Of a DNA stretch of 35,257 bases, positions 22,301 through 28,875 are shown piece by piece. Location: assembly GCA_041650595.1 (NCBI GenBank), contig JBAZKW010000018.1:1-35257 (forward strand), written 5' to 3'. A program made the translations under genes and the position numbers. The DNA comes from CALFCX01 sp041650595. Its GTDB lineage: Bacteria > Margulisbacteria > WOR-1 > JAKLHX01. The first letter of the stretch is position 1, and each line of letters starts with the position of its first letter. The notes under the pieces are model-generated. The model worked only from the letters and a program-made list of their open reading frames with translations, was not told the DNA's origin and made no database searches.

Positions 22301-22966
22301 TATCTGTTCCTTATAACTTGCCAGCCTTGAGTTAAAAGCAGATACAACCGTGTTGCCTGCAAAAGAACATAATGCCATATTAAGTTCTTCATTACTTATG
22401 CCGTCACTTGTGTTTATCGTTTGATCGTTTGGCAGGAGCACAAATTGTGATCTTTTCAAAATACGACCGGCTATGATATTCAATTGCGGGTCTTTTGTGC
22501 TATTGAGCAGGACGGCAAGTATTTCACCATTGTCAAGTCCGTCCGATGCATTTATTGTCAATTGAGTCGGATAGCCGTATAAGTTACTTGGATCTAAGGG
22601 CAATTGAATATTTGCTTCTTTTCTTACTATTTTGTTCATAATGGCAACCATAGCGTCGCTAGCGTCGGTGAAGCCCGCGTCAAATAGCGACATTATCAAA
22701 AGACTTTCTGGTTTTATAACAGGGGTGTAAGAAACAATAGTTTTAACAGGTGTGCCGCTCGTTACTATTGTAGCGATGGAGGCCGTATTTGTTTTTGCTG
22801 TCGTTGTATTAGATGAAGCCGCAACAGCTGGAGCCGTATTATTAGTGATGGTAGTTTGCATGACCTGTTTGAAAGCCGAACTGTCTGTTGATGCGGTTTG
22901 CTGGGATATTGCGGCTGCTGCCGTGCCTGCTGTATTGCTCGCGGACGTACTATTTGTTACTGCCAT
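19301..22966 (-). CDS. Large DUF4116-repeat protein with caspase-like (clan CD) domain and DxxDG modules
   Basis: 1221 residues. Order: a Ser/Thr/Ala-rich low-complexity head (1-80); two DxxDGL/I loops (D142, D188); about 500 residues of repeats of the DUF4116 pattern (NDESFVLAAV, NREIALDAI, DRSFLLSLV, DRTFALQVI); then a putative clan CD peptidase domain (about 735-905). This has VIQITGHGSQGS with H813 and KVMLLSCSTGQGG with C857, each after a hydrophobic strand, the His-Gly/Cys dyad layout of caspases, gingipains and C80 proteases. Four C-terminal modules of 71-82 residues follow, each ending in I(D/N)xxDGLxxxE (D979, D1051, D1133, D1204). No classical signal peptide. The start is ATG 22966 because AAGGAG lies 9 bases upstream; the ATG at 23011 falls before the predicted transcription start. 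Substrate unknown. Confidence 0.8.
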   Translation of the reverse strand: MAVTNSTSASNTAGTAAAAISQQTASTDSSAFKQVMQTTITNNTAPAVAASSNTTTAKTNTASIATIVTSGTPVKTIVSYTPVIKPESLLIMSLFDAGFTDASDAMVAIMNKIVRKEANIQLPLDPSNLYGYPTQLTINASDGLDNGEILAVLLNSTKDPQLNIIAGRILKRSQFVLLPNDQTINTSDGISNEELNMALCSFAGNTVVSAFNSRLASYKEQILSDIQNGNYSSFSAAPDIVKNDESFVLAAVSKHEDFFNCIPDIFKNNSNFVCNALSLNPDILKSVPALCENKDYVLAALGNISKDRFKTAELMDAVANHYAINGKPNNNNPIFNNIDFAKKAVNIMGQTFKYLENFHDNREIALDAIRMDCYEYIYASDNLKNSADFQRDAVFADPFLGNPLNSSWMAITSTIKTYYDLFNSINNQTSTFKNYDASLRGNKELIKTLVAGNTEQKHSFGGKPEILSDVTDSIKGDRSFLLSLVSINGKAVQYIPAAMQNDIEFIRAAVYAPYDPGFYSKDARLANNSDNKSFAIDMFKRCIAVGYFPLGFEDDRDVAFAAISNNPNLFSEISNRLKKDPEIINKMIMMGRAKSVCSPGTISNKNIILESIKMSTSYPNDNLKYATPELLNDRTFALQVIARNNKAFSRFSSQLTNDAGFQKSAVYSNMNVISSISTASPGYKPAQSAYTNVKNALEILNIEWPSRFCNTKEIIRNRYSVSSPAVQKQLIDCFGPDAQEYFKDIDKDTRPVLIAAFPKHDGVGGVFVSSDFNDATTKYKVIYYESSSDLEFSNNILEATKKTKASVIQITGHGSQGSTLYKSIEEDQIHLDGSDTTLFYQLSQSLVDQGKVMLLSCSTGQGGKGGPGINNMVEFVHRIWPNSFTYAPQDDTEGKFSWDKDGYIDSMLYYNTSTFIIPPDKSPASVGTNTTLNTLQTAYGTATNGSVKNALAGIINNLYNGTPFSIMVNGTYYTIDAKDGLNSTEFGALTDWTTAQQNMDTALTSLTKSANTTIKNASTKATYQGLITKLSGSSLFTLRADGLTTKIDPSDGLNATEMTTINNWSRTFLVLDAQLTGLMYAKDNTIKDTLIKNDFQTVIDRINTGISRWTLSGSGWAQPFTLPGTSIKIDATDGLTNDELTKLLSWRSSFTLMDNAIIALKAKLTATAVANKANINAVLTAMTSNPRKSFTIPITNGTAINPVDGLTPTEYNALNAWWNTL

Positions 22967-23014
22967 AGAGATCTTCTCCTTCTTTGCTTCATGTGTATCA
23001 ATCGGATGCAACTA

Positions 23015-23044
23015 ATTAAAACTTGCATGAAATTATCGGTCCAA
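23015..23044 (-). promoter_or_regulatory. Probable promoter of the large caspase-like gene
   Basis: On the minus strand TTGGAC (23039-23044), 18-base spacer, TTTAAT (23015-23020). Transcription would start near 23008, giving a leader of about 42 bases with AAGGAG at 22976-22981. The rest of the gap to 23118 is AT-rich and shows nothing else. Confidence 0.45.
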
Positions 23045-23117
23045 AGAAGGGCTATATATAAATATTAATGTTACATATAATGCTGAAATAGAGTGATGAA
23101 TAGCCTGTTTTGAGATG

Positions 23118-23552
23118 TTAGTGGATATTGTTAACGTCGGGACCGGCCTTTTTGTTCTTGCTTGCGCATCCTTTTTCTCTTCTTTTCCTTAAAGCCCTGT
23201 CGCAGAGAGAAAATATCTCTTCCATAAGGAAAGGCTTTCTCAGGTATTCCATAGCGCCCAGCGTGATGGCGTTGGCCTGGGACTCTTCAGTGGCATAAGC
23301 GGTAACTATTATAGCTTCGGTAGCAGGGGATATCTCTTTAAGCTTCTTGAGCACCTCAAGCCCGTCTATGATCGGCATCTTAAGGTCGATAAAAGCTATG
23401 TCAAAAGGTGTTTTTTCGGCCTGGCTCAGAGCTTCGTTGCCGTTGGAAAAAGTTGAGACCTCAAAATCCTTTATCTCCAGGATCATGCGGAATGATTCCA
23501 AAGCTCCGGGCTCATCGTCCACGACCAGTATCTTTATCTTATTGTCCACCAT
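23118..23552 (-). CDS. Response regulator, REC domain with short basic tail
   Basis: A 144-residue receiver protein: ILVVDDEPGA acidic pocket, phospho-acceptor D56 in FIDLKMPIIDG, IIVTAYA with the switch Thr, and YLRKPF with the conserved Lys. After the fold comes a 20-residue Lys/Arg-rich tail (LRKRREKGCASKNKKAG), with no DNA-binding domain. It is divergently transcribed from the DUF1015 gene across a palindrome. The promoter is the TTGCAA/TAGAAT pair at 23562-23590. It lies upstream of the large caspase-like gene on the same strand, but each has its own promoter. Partner kinase unknown. Confidence 0.92.
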   Translation of the reverse strand: MVDNKIKILVVDDEPGALESFRMILEIKDFEVSTFSNGNEALSQAEKTPFDIAFIDLKMPIIDGLEVLKKLKEISPATEAIIVTAYATEESQANAITLGAMEYLRKPFLMEEIFSLCDRALRKRREKGCASKNKKAGPDVNNIH

Positions 23553-23561
23553 TATGAAATT

Positions 23562-23615
23562 ATTCTACCAGAAGGCTTTCGTATTTGCAAATACGCGGCG
23601 TTTTTTGTGTATAAT
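23562..23615. promoter_or_regulatory. Divergent promoters sharing a palindromic -35 box
   Basis: CGTATTTGCAAATACG at 23580-23595 is a perfect 16-bp palindrome. Its centre TTGCAA can serve as -35 in both directions. Leftward it is followed after 17 bases by TAGAAT (23562-23567) for the REC gene; rightward after 19 bases by TATAAT (23610-23615) for the DUF1015 gene. A dimeric regulator bound to the palindrome would block or tune both promoters. The boxes and symmetry are seen; regulation is inferred. Confidence 0.5.
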
Positions 23616-23634
23616 TAATCTTGAGGAGCATTCA

Positions 23635-24882
23635 ATGGCGCATATAAGCCCGTTCAAAGGAATAACTTTCAATAAGGATAAGTTCCCGGACATATCAAAT
23701 CTGGTATGCCCGCCGTACGATGTCCTGTTTCCCAGAGATCAGGACAGATACTATTTGAAGAGCGAGAACAACATAGTAAGGATAATCCTTGGCAAAGATT
23801 TTGCCTCCGACAATGAAAAGGACAACAAATATTCAAGAGCTGCCGGGTATCTCAGATCTTGGCTAGAGGAGGGGATCCTTTCCGAGGATAGAGTCCCTTC
23901 TATGTACATTTACCAGCAGCAATTTGTCCATAAAGGGAAAAAATATTCAAGGAAAGGCTTTTTTGGGCTGGTGCGTCTTGATGAAAAGGGAGAGGTCAAG
24001 TTCCACGAAAATACCTATCAAAAGCCTAAAGAAGACAGGATGAAGCTTCTCAAAGCCGCTTTGGCCAATACCGAACCTGTCTTTATGGTCTACAAAGGAT
24101 ATCCCGTAAGCCTGCCGGAAACTGAGCCGGCGATAAGGTTTACGGATGACAGCGCTTCTTCTCATTCACTGTGGAGAGTAGATGATAGTGCCGAGATAGA
24201 CGATTTTTGTTCGGAGTTCAAAGATAAGCCCGTATATATAGCCGACGGCCATCACCGGTTCGAAACGGCCTTTAAATATGCAAGAGAACTGGGTATTGAT
24301 CCAAGCAGCTCTGATCCGCGCAATTTTGCACTTGCCTATTTTGCGGAAGAATCGGATCCCGGCCTTTTGGTCCTTCCCACCCACAGGCTTCTGAAAATTT
24401 CCGAGGAAGATATCGAGCTGCTAAAAAATACCGCGAAAAAATATTTTTTAATGGTAGAGATAGATTCGTTCGAAAAGATAACCAAGGCCAAGGGGAAAGT
24501 TTTCGGATTTTCCAGCAGAAAAGACAATAAGCTTTATATGCTCAAATTGCGCGACACAGTGGCAAAAAACAAGGTCATGAAGGCAAAAGGCCGGCAGGAC
24601 CAGGCGGATATTGAAACGGCCATACTGCATACTCTTTTGCTTGACGATGTGCTTGAAAAATATAAGGGGGAAGACACAAAAGATGTCATTTCTTACTCTC
24701 ATGACGACAAAGAGGCGCTGGCTTCAGTGAGAAGCGGTTCTTCTTCCTGTGCTTTTTTGCTGAATCCTTCGACGATATCTCAGATAATGGAAACAGCGGA
24801 TGCCGGTGCGCGCATGCCCCAAAAGTCCACTTTCTTTTACCCCAAAGTCCTTTCGGGGCTTGTGATGAGGAAGTTCGGATAA
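23635..24882 (+). CDS. DUF1015 family protein
   Basis: A 415-residue soluble protein of the DUF1015 family, widespread in anaerobes and of unknown biochemical role. Family landmarks are the N-terminal HISPFKGITFN...ISNLVCPPYDV, the RSWLEEGILSED segment, YIYQQQF, VYIADGHHRFETAFKY (a His-rich conserved centre) and the C-terminal half with DADAGARMPQKSTFFYPKVLSGLV-like sequence. The start is ATG 23635, because GAGGAG at 23623-23628 precedes it by 6 bases and the MAHISPF start is conserved. The frame is open further upstream only because it runs antisense through the REC gene. Often found near serine-metabolism genes in other genomes, but here it is separate. Confidence 0.88.
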   Translation: MAHISPFKGITFNKDKFPDISNLVCPPYDVLFPRDQDRYYLKSENNIVRIILGKDFASDNEKDNKYSRAAGYLRSWLEEGILSEDRVPSMYIYQQQFVHKGKKYSRKGFFGLVRLDEKGEVKFHENTYQKPKEDRMKLLKAALANTEPVFMVYKGYPVSLPETEPAIRFTDDSASSHSLWRVDDSAEIDDFCSEFKDKPVYIADGHHRFETAFKYARELGIDPSSSDPRNFALAYFAEESDPGLLVLPTHRLLKISEEDIELLKNTAKKYFLMVEIDSFEKITKAKGKVFGFSSRKDNKLYMLKLRDTVAKNKVMKAKGRQDQADIETAILHTLLLDDVLEKYKGEDTKDVISYSHDDKEALASVRSGSSSCAFLLNPSTISQIMETADAGARMPQKSTFFYPKVLSGLVMRKFG

Positions 24883-24895
24883 CCCTCACCCCCGA

Positions 24896-24921
24896 CCCCT
24901 CTCCCTTATCAGGGCGAGGGG
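24896..24921 (+). terminator. GC-rich hairpin after the DUF1015 gene
   Basis: CCCCTCTCCC and GGGCGAGGGG form a 10-bp stem with one mismatch and a 6-base loop, 13 bases after the stop. There is no T tract, so it could be a weak or factor-assisted terminator, or a dispersed intergenic repeat of the CCCTCACCCC type seen in many genomes. Confidence 0.4.
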
Positions 24922-24972
24922 CGATGATAAGCAAGGAGTAGAGGGAACCGACCTTTTTAAGGTTGGCTAAGT

Positions 24973-25046
24973 GTCGGGGTAGCTCAGACGGTTAGAGCGA
25001 GGGACTCATAAGCCCTAGGTCGCCGGTTCGATTCCGGCCCCCGACA
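24973..25046 (+). tRNA. tRNA with CAU anticodon (Met elongator or Ile2)
   Basis: A full cloverleaf of 74 bases. Acceptor GTCGGGG/CCCCGAC is perfect, T8-A9, D stem GCTC/GAGC, anticodon stem AGGGA/GCCCT (A31-G39 unpaired), loop CTCATAA with CAT at 25007-25009, variable AGGTC, T arm GCCGG-TTCGATT-CCGGC, discriminator A. CCA is not encoded. CAU is read by Met tRNAs and, once the C is converted to lysidine, by Ile2. The sequence lacks the unpaired position 1-72 of initiators. The gene for the lysidine-making enzyme tilS begins about 490 bases downstream, which favours Ile2 a little, but identity is not settled. Confidence 0.93.
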
Positions 25047-25137
25047 GAATTTTGCTTCGCAAAATTAAGAAGTAAGGAATAAGCAGTAAGAAGTAAGACG
25101 AAGCAAAATTCTCCTTATTCCTTACTTCTTACTGCTT
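25047..25137. repeat. Nested inverted repeat directly after the tRNA
   Basis: AATTTTGC-TTC-GCAAAATT (25048-25066) is a hairpin. The 13 bases 25047-25059 also recur inverted at 25099-25111. The purine-rich 17-mers 25067-25083 and 25081-25097 are overlapping copies of one AAGTAAG-type unit. Each is perfectly complementary to part of the right arm 25114-25137, so two alternative long stems can form. No coding potential. It may end the tRNA transcript or be an intergenic palindromic repeat. Confidence 0.65.
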
Positions 25138-25174
25138 GAACGAAGGAGTAAAAAATATACGTTAAGGACCTAGT

Positions 25175-25534
25175 ATGAATAAAATTTCCAACAACCAACT
25201 GTCATTTTCCGAAAAAGCTCTTGTCGTCTTTTCATACATTCTATTTTTTCCGTCTTTCAGCATAATATTTACCGACAGAAGAATGGACGAACAGCTTGCC
25301 TTTCATGGCGGACAGGCTATGTTTTTATGGTTGTTCATGATCATTGTCGTGGTCGCATTAAAAGCCCTTGCCGCTTGGGGTTCTGTCTATATAGATGTTT
25401 CTTTCCTGGGGATATTCTCGAGCATTTTGTTTTTTGCCTTCTGGCTTTATGTCCTCAAATGTTCATTTGTCTTTCTGATGGGTAAAAGTGTAAACATCCC
25501 TGTTATTTCCAATATCTCCGACAGGCTGGCCTAA
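25175..25534 (+). CDS. Small membrane protein of unknown function
   Basis: A 119-residue protein with three likely membrane helices (about 14-33, 48-68, 76-100) and a DRRMDEQLAFHGGQAMFLW segment between the first two. The short loop with HGGQA recalls DUF4870-type small membrane proteins, but the match is not strong enough to name it. The ATG at 25175 has AAGGA 8 bases upstream. Its TAA is 1 base before the tilS start, so the two are probably co-transcribed. Confidence 0.65.
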   Translation: MNKISNNQLSFSEKALVVFSYILFFPSFSIIFTDRRMDEQLAFHGGQAMFLWLFMIIVVVALKALAAWGSVYIDVSFLGIFSSILFFAFWLYVLKCSFVFLMGKSVNIPVISNISDRLA

Positions 25535-25535
25535 A

Positions 25536-26909
25536 TTGCTTGAAACAAAAGTTGAAAAGACGATAAAGAACCATTCTATGCTTCCAAACAAAGGAGCAGT
25601 GCTTGTCGCTGTTTCCGGCGGAGCGGATTCAGTCGCGCTTCTTCACTTTTTAAAAAAGACCGGCCGCAAAGTCTATGCGGCGCATCTTAACCACTGTCTT
25701 CGCGGCAAAAGCGCCCTTCTTGACCTTGAATTTGTCAGGGATTTGTGCCGCGAAATGGGCGTGAAGCTGATCACGGCAAAAGCGGATGTAAAAAAAACGG
25801 CGAAAAAGCTTAAATCTTCAATTGAAGAAGCCGGCAGGGCAGAGCGGTATGCTTTTTTTGACCGCGCCGCGAAAAAACTTGGGGCTTTTAGGATAGCTCT
25901 TGCTCATCATGCGGATGACAACATAGAGACTTTTTTGATGAGAGCCATGAGAGGGACCGGGATTAAGGGCCTTTGCGGTATCCCGCCTGTAAGAGATAAT
26001 ATTGTCAGGCCTTTTATCGAGGTGTCCAAGGCGGAAATACTTGATTACTGCAAAAGAAATAACCTGTCATTCCGTCAGGACGCTACAAATCTGGAAAATA
26101 AATTCAAGCGTAACAGGATCAGAAATCTTCTCCTGCCGGCGATGGAACTGGAAAATCCGAATATAAAAAACGAGATAATTTCTCTTATAAGGGATTTTTC
26201 TGCCGATTATGCTCTTCTTTGCCGGTATGTATCCGCTATTTCCGAAACAGCTGTAAAGAAGACAAAAGACGGAGTCCTTGTCAATCGAACAACGCTTATA
26301 TCAGTTCCAGATGCGTTAAAAGGACATGTCCTTCGGAGCGCGATAGAAAATTTCAAAGGTGATCTTATCAACATAACAGCGGCGCATATAAAAGCAATAT
26401 TGTCCTTACAAGACGGATATGTCTGTCTTCCTGAAAATATTATTGTGATAGCGGAAGGGGAGTTTTATCTTATTACGGACAAGAAAAAAGATGCGGTAAA
26501 ACAGCCGGCTTATAGATATACGCTGAAAATACCCGGAAAGATCCGAATAAAAGGGTTTGGCATAACAATAAAAGCTGTATATTCGAAAAGACCAAAGGAT
26601 TTTAGCAGGATTCCCGGTTCAGCGGCATATTTGGATGTCTCAAAAATAAAAGGCGCAATGTTGTTTGTAAGAAATTTTAAACCCGGAGACCGGTTCATTC
26701 CCTTTGGCATGAAGGGATTCAAAAAGCTTCAGGACTATTTTGTGGATTCCAAGGTCCCGTTTGAAAAACGAGCTATTGTTCCGATCATATGCGACAAAGA
26801 GAAGATCGTGTGGGTAGCGGGGCTGCGGGTAGATGAACGCATCAGGGTTGATCCCTCCTCAAAAACCATTGTGAGGCTGGAAATACTTAGCTCAAAGGCC
26901 ATGTTATAA
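25536..26909 (+). CDS. tilS: tRNA(Ile)-lysidine synthetase
   Basis: TilS converts C34 of the CAU-anticodon Ile tRNA to lysidine using ATP and lysine, so that it reads AUA and is charged with Ile. It has 457 residues. The N-type ATP-pyrophosphatase domain carries SGGADS at residues 27-32, followed by YAAHLNHCLRG, the SIEEAGRAERYAFF motif, LAHHADDNIETFLMRAMRGTG and FRQDATN. The C-terminal half carries the TilS C-domain ending MLFVRNFKPGDRFIPFGMKGFKKLQDYFVD. The start is TTG 25536, giving the usual 20 or so residues before the P loop. ATG 25578 (residue 15) is possible but shortens the first helix. It lies in a run with folP, folK and tsaE. Confidence 0.96.
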   Translation: MLETKVEKTIKNHSMLPNKGAVLVAVSGGADSVALLHFLKKTGRKVYAAHLNHCLRGKSALLDLEFVRDLCREMGVKLITAKADVKKTAKKLKSSIEEAGRAERYAFFDRAAKKLGAFRIALAHHADDNIETFLMRAMRGTGIKGLCGIPPVRDNIVRPFIEVSKAEILDYCKRNNLSFRQDATNLENKFKRNRIRNLLLPAMELENPNIKNEIISLIRDFSADYALLCRYVSAISETAVKKTKDGVLVNRTTLISVPDALKGHVLRSAIENFKGDLINITAAHIKAILSLQDGYVCLPENIIVIAEGEFYLITDKKKDAVKQPAYRYTLKIPGKIRIKGFGITIKAVYSKRPKDFSRIPGSAAYLDVSKIKGAMLFVRNFKPGDRFIPFGMKGFKKLQDYFVDSKVPFEKRAIVPIICDKEKIVWVAGLRVDERIRVDPSSKTIVRLEILSSKAML

Positions 26910-26920
26910 TACCTGCGACA

Positions 26921-28171
26921 ATGAGTAAACTTTCGAGAATAATTTCGATAGAAAATATTGACGATGCCGAGAGAGAAATGCTGAGTGTGGGGACCGATCC
27001 GTCCGGCATTGCCATAATGGTTCCCAAAGCGGTTTTTCGCGCGGTAAAGCTAAAAAATATATCTGTCACATCCGCTAATATATTGAAACAGGATATGCTA
27101 TCCGGCGGCGGAGATGCTGCTACTTCCTACGGTACTATAGACCATTCCGCCAAGACAACCGATGTCCTTCTTTTCGGGACACTATCACAGTACACACGAC
27201 TTTTTGAAAAGTTGAAACTGCAGCAGTTCGGCCTGCCGGACCTGGCGGAGGAGATAAAGACAGCAATATATGCATCTCAAAGTATACCGGCACCGGTTTT
27301 AGGGATGGAATTCGGCAAAAGAACCTTTGTTATGGGGATATTAAATGTTACTCCGGATTCTTTTTCTGACGGCGGGGAATATTTGTCACAAAATAATGCG
27401 GTCGAAAGAGCAAAAGAAATGCTTGCCGAAGGAGCCGATATTATTGATATAGGAGGAGAGTCGACCAGGCCGGGCGCGGAAACGATATCCGTTGAAGAAG
27501 AAATAGATAGGATAATTCCTGTTATACAGAGGATTATTGTTGAGGCTCCGCATGCGGAGCCTCAACAGGCGGAGCCTCAACAGGCGGAGCCTCAACCCAT
27601 TATTTCCGTAGATACCCGTAAATCCGGCGTTGCCGAAGCCGCGCTGAAAGCCGGGGCTTTTATGGTGAATGATGTGAGCGGACTGACTTTTGATCCTAAG
27701 ATGGCGGAAATCTTGGCTGCTCATAATGCTCCGGTAGTGATAATGCATTCCAAAGGGGATCCTAAAACGATGCAGTGCGACCCTCGCTACGAGGACCTGA
27801 TGTCTGAGCTTTTGGCTTTTTTTGAGGAGCGTATCAAGACCGCCTGTAAAGCGGGCATCAAAGAAAATAATATAGTTATCGATCCGGGGATCGGTTTTGG
27901 GAAGACTTTGGAGCACAATCTTGAGATCCTGCGGAGAGTGGAAGAGCTCAGATGCCTTGGCAGGCCCATCTGTCTGGGCACATCACGCAAATCTTTTATA
28001 GGTCAGATACTTGGGCAGAAAGATCCTCTGAAAAGGGATTACGGGACTGCCGCGACGATATCCCTTGCCATTTCCAAAAAAGTTGATATAATAAGGGTTC
28101 ATAATGTACGGATTGCCGGGCAAACGGCAGTTATTTCGGATAAAATAATAAGGGAGGTGTCTCAAAGATGA
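26921..28171 (+). CDS. folP: Dihydropteroate synthase with N-terminal extension and an internal repeat insertion
   Basis: Condenses pABA with dihydropterin pyrophosphate in folate synthesis. The TIM barrel starts near residue 130 with VMGILNVTPDSFSDGG, then GADIIDIGGESTRPGA, IISVDTRKSGVAEAALKAGAFMVNDVSG, IDPGIGFGKTLEHN, LGTSRKSFIG and the final IIRVHNVR. The total is 416 residues, against about 275 for minimal enzymes. About 125 extra residues at the N-terminus are a domain seen in DHPS of several anaerobic lineages. Between strand 2 and DTRK there is an insertion of three AEPQQ/AEPQP units (residues 212-226) coded by a 15-bp tandem repeat. Its stop overlaps folK by 4 bases. Confidence 0.96.
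   Translation: MSKLSRIISIENIDDAEREMLSVGTDPSGIAIMVPKAVFRAVKLKNISVTSANILKQDMLSGGGDAATSYGTIDHSAKTTDVLLFGTLSQYTRLFEKLKLQQFGLPDLAEEIKTAIYASQSIPAPVLGMEFGKRTFVMGILNVTPDSFSDGGEYLSQNNAVERAKEMLAEGADIIDIGGESTRPGAETISVEEEIDRIIPVIQRIIVEAPHAEPQQAEPQQAEPQPIISVDTRKSGVAEAALKAGAFMVNDVSGLTFDPKMAEILAAHNAPVVIMHSKGDPKTMQCDPRYEDLMSELLAFFEERIKTACKAGIKENNIVIDPGIGFGKTLEHNLEILRRVEELRCLGRPICLGTSRKSFIGQILGQKDPLKRDYGTAATISLAISKKVDIIRVHNVRIAGQTAVISDKIIREVSQR
27538..27598 (+). repeat. 30-bp perfect palindrome plus 15-bp tandem repeat inside folP
   Basis: 27538-27567 is a perfect 30-bp palindrome centred on CATG (between 27552 and 27553). Its right arm contains the first of three tandem 15-mers GCGGAGCCTCAACAG (27554-27568, 27569-27583, 27584-27598, the last ending CCC). 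The unit is five codons, so copy-number change keeps folP in frame. It encodes Ala-Glu-Pro-Gln-Gln in a surface loop. Confidence 0.95.
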
Positions 28172-28875
28172 AGAAAAAAACAAAGGCAAAAAAGACTGCG
28201 AAAAAACCAATTAAGAAGGCAAAAAAGCCTATCAAAAAAACAGTAAAAAAAACGGCCAAAAAAGCCGTCAAGCTTTCAAAAAAGAGCAGTAAAAAAGCCG
28301 CGGCTAAAAGCCCCAAACAGGCGGAATATAAGACCGTATTTATTTCGCTCGGTTCGAACGTCGGTGACAGGGAAGAATATATAGAACAGGCTATAACACT
28401 GCTTAGAGAAACTCCGGGCATAAAAGTAATAAAGAGGTCTTCGAATTTTGAGACCCAACCGCAGGGCAAAAAGAACCAGCCTTTGTTCATAAATGCCGCG
28501 GTAGAGATAAGCACCAGTTTTTCCCCACAAAACCTTTTGGAACTTCTGCAGGGTTTTGAGGATACTCTCGGACGGGACAGAAGCATTGAATGGGGGCCGC
28601 GTACTATAGATATGGACATACTGCTGTACGGCAATGAACTGATAAGCGAAGACAAGTTGACCGTTCCGCATCCTTTGATGCACGAGAGGCTCTTTGTGCT
28701 CGAGCCCCTGAAAGAAATAGCTCCAAATGTGAGCCATCCGATCCTTGAGAGGACTATTAAAGAGCTCTATAACGATAAAAAAGCCGAAGGCATAGAGTCC
28801 GAAAAATATGATGAAGACCTTCCCGGTTTTAGAGAGGTAAAAAGGGGTATTGCTGACGATTACGAACGCTGGTAG
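28168..28875 (+). CDS. folK: HPPK (pterin pyrophosphokinase) with lysine-rich N-terminal tail
   Basis: 6-Hydroxymethyl-7,8-dihydropterin pyrophosphokinase, the folate step before FolP. The core starts near residue 55: VFISLGSNVGDRE, SSNFETQPQGKKNQPLFINAAVEI, LEDTLGR-like FEDTLGRDRS and the signature WGPRTIDMDILLYG, then HPLMHERLFVLEPL. Before it is a tail of about 50 residues, roughly half Lys, in KKxxKK and KKAxK units like histone H1, which is not part of known HPPKs. The start is ATG 28168 with GGGAGG 9 bases upstream, overlapping folP by ATGA. No closer in-frame ATG with a ribosome site lies between tail and core, so the tail is probably translated. Confidence 0.95.
   Translation: MKKKTKAKKTAKKPIKKAKKPIKKTVKKTAKKAVKLSKKSSKKAAAKSPKQAEYKTVFISLGSNVGDREEYIEQAITLLRETPGIKVIKRSSNFETQPQGKKNQPLFINAAVEISTSFSPQNLLELLQGFEDTLGRDRSIEWGPRTIDMDILLYGNELISEDKLTVPHPLMHERLFVLEPLKEIAPNVSHPILERTIKELYNDKKAEGIESEKYDEDLPGFREVKRGIADDYERW

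Noticed and set aside
22964..23011. Upstream ATG at 23011 as start of the large caspase-like protein
   Set aside because: It lies at or before the predicted transcription start and has no ribosome site, whereas ATG 22966 has AAGGAG 9 bases upstream.
23025..23044. Sigma-54-like site upstream of the large minus-strand gene (TTGGACCGATAATTTC)
   Set aside because: GG-N10 is followed by TC instead of the nearly invariant GC; a sigma-70 reading (TTGGAC/TTTAAT) fits better.
23347..23634. N-terminal extension of the DUF1015 protein
   Set aside because: This open frame is antisense to a convincing REC gene. The conserved start and ribosome site are at 23635.
27554..27598. CRISPR-like repeats
   Set aside because: The units are contiguous without spacers and code in frame within folP. 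No other regularly spaced repeats occur in the window.
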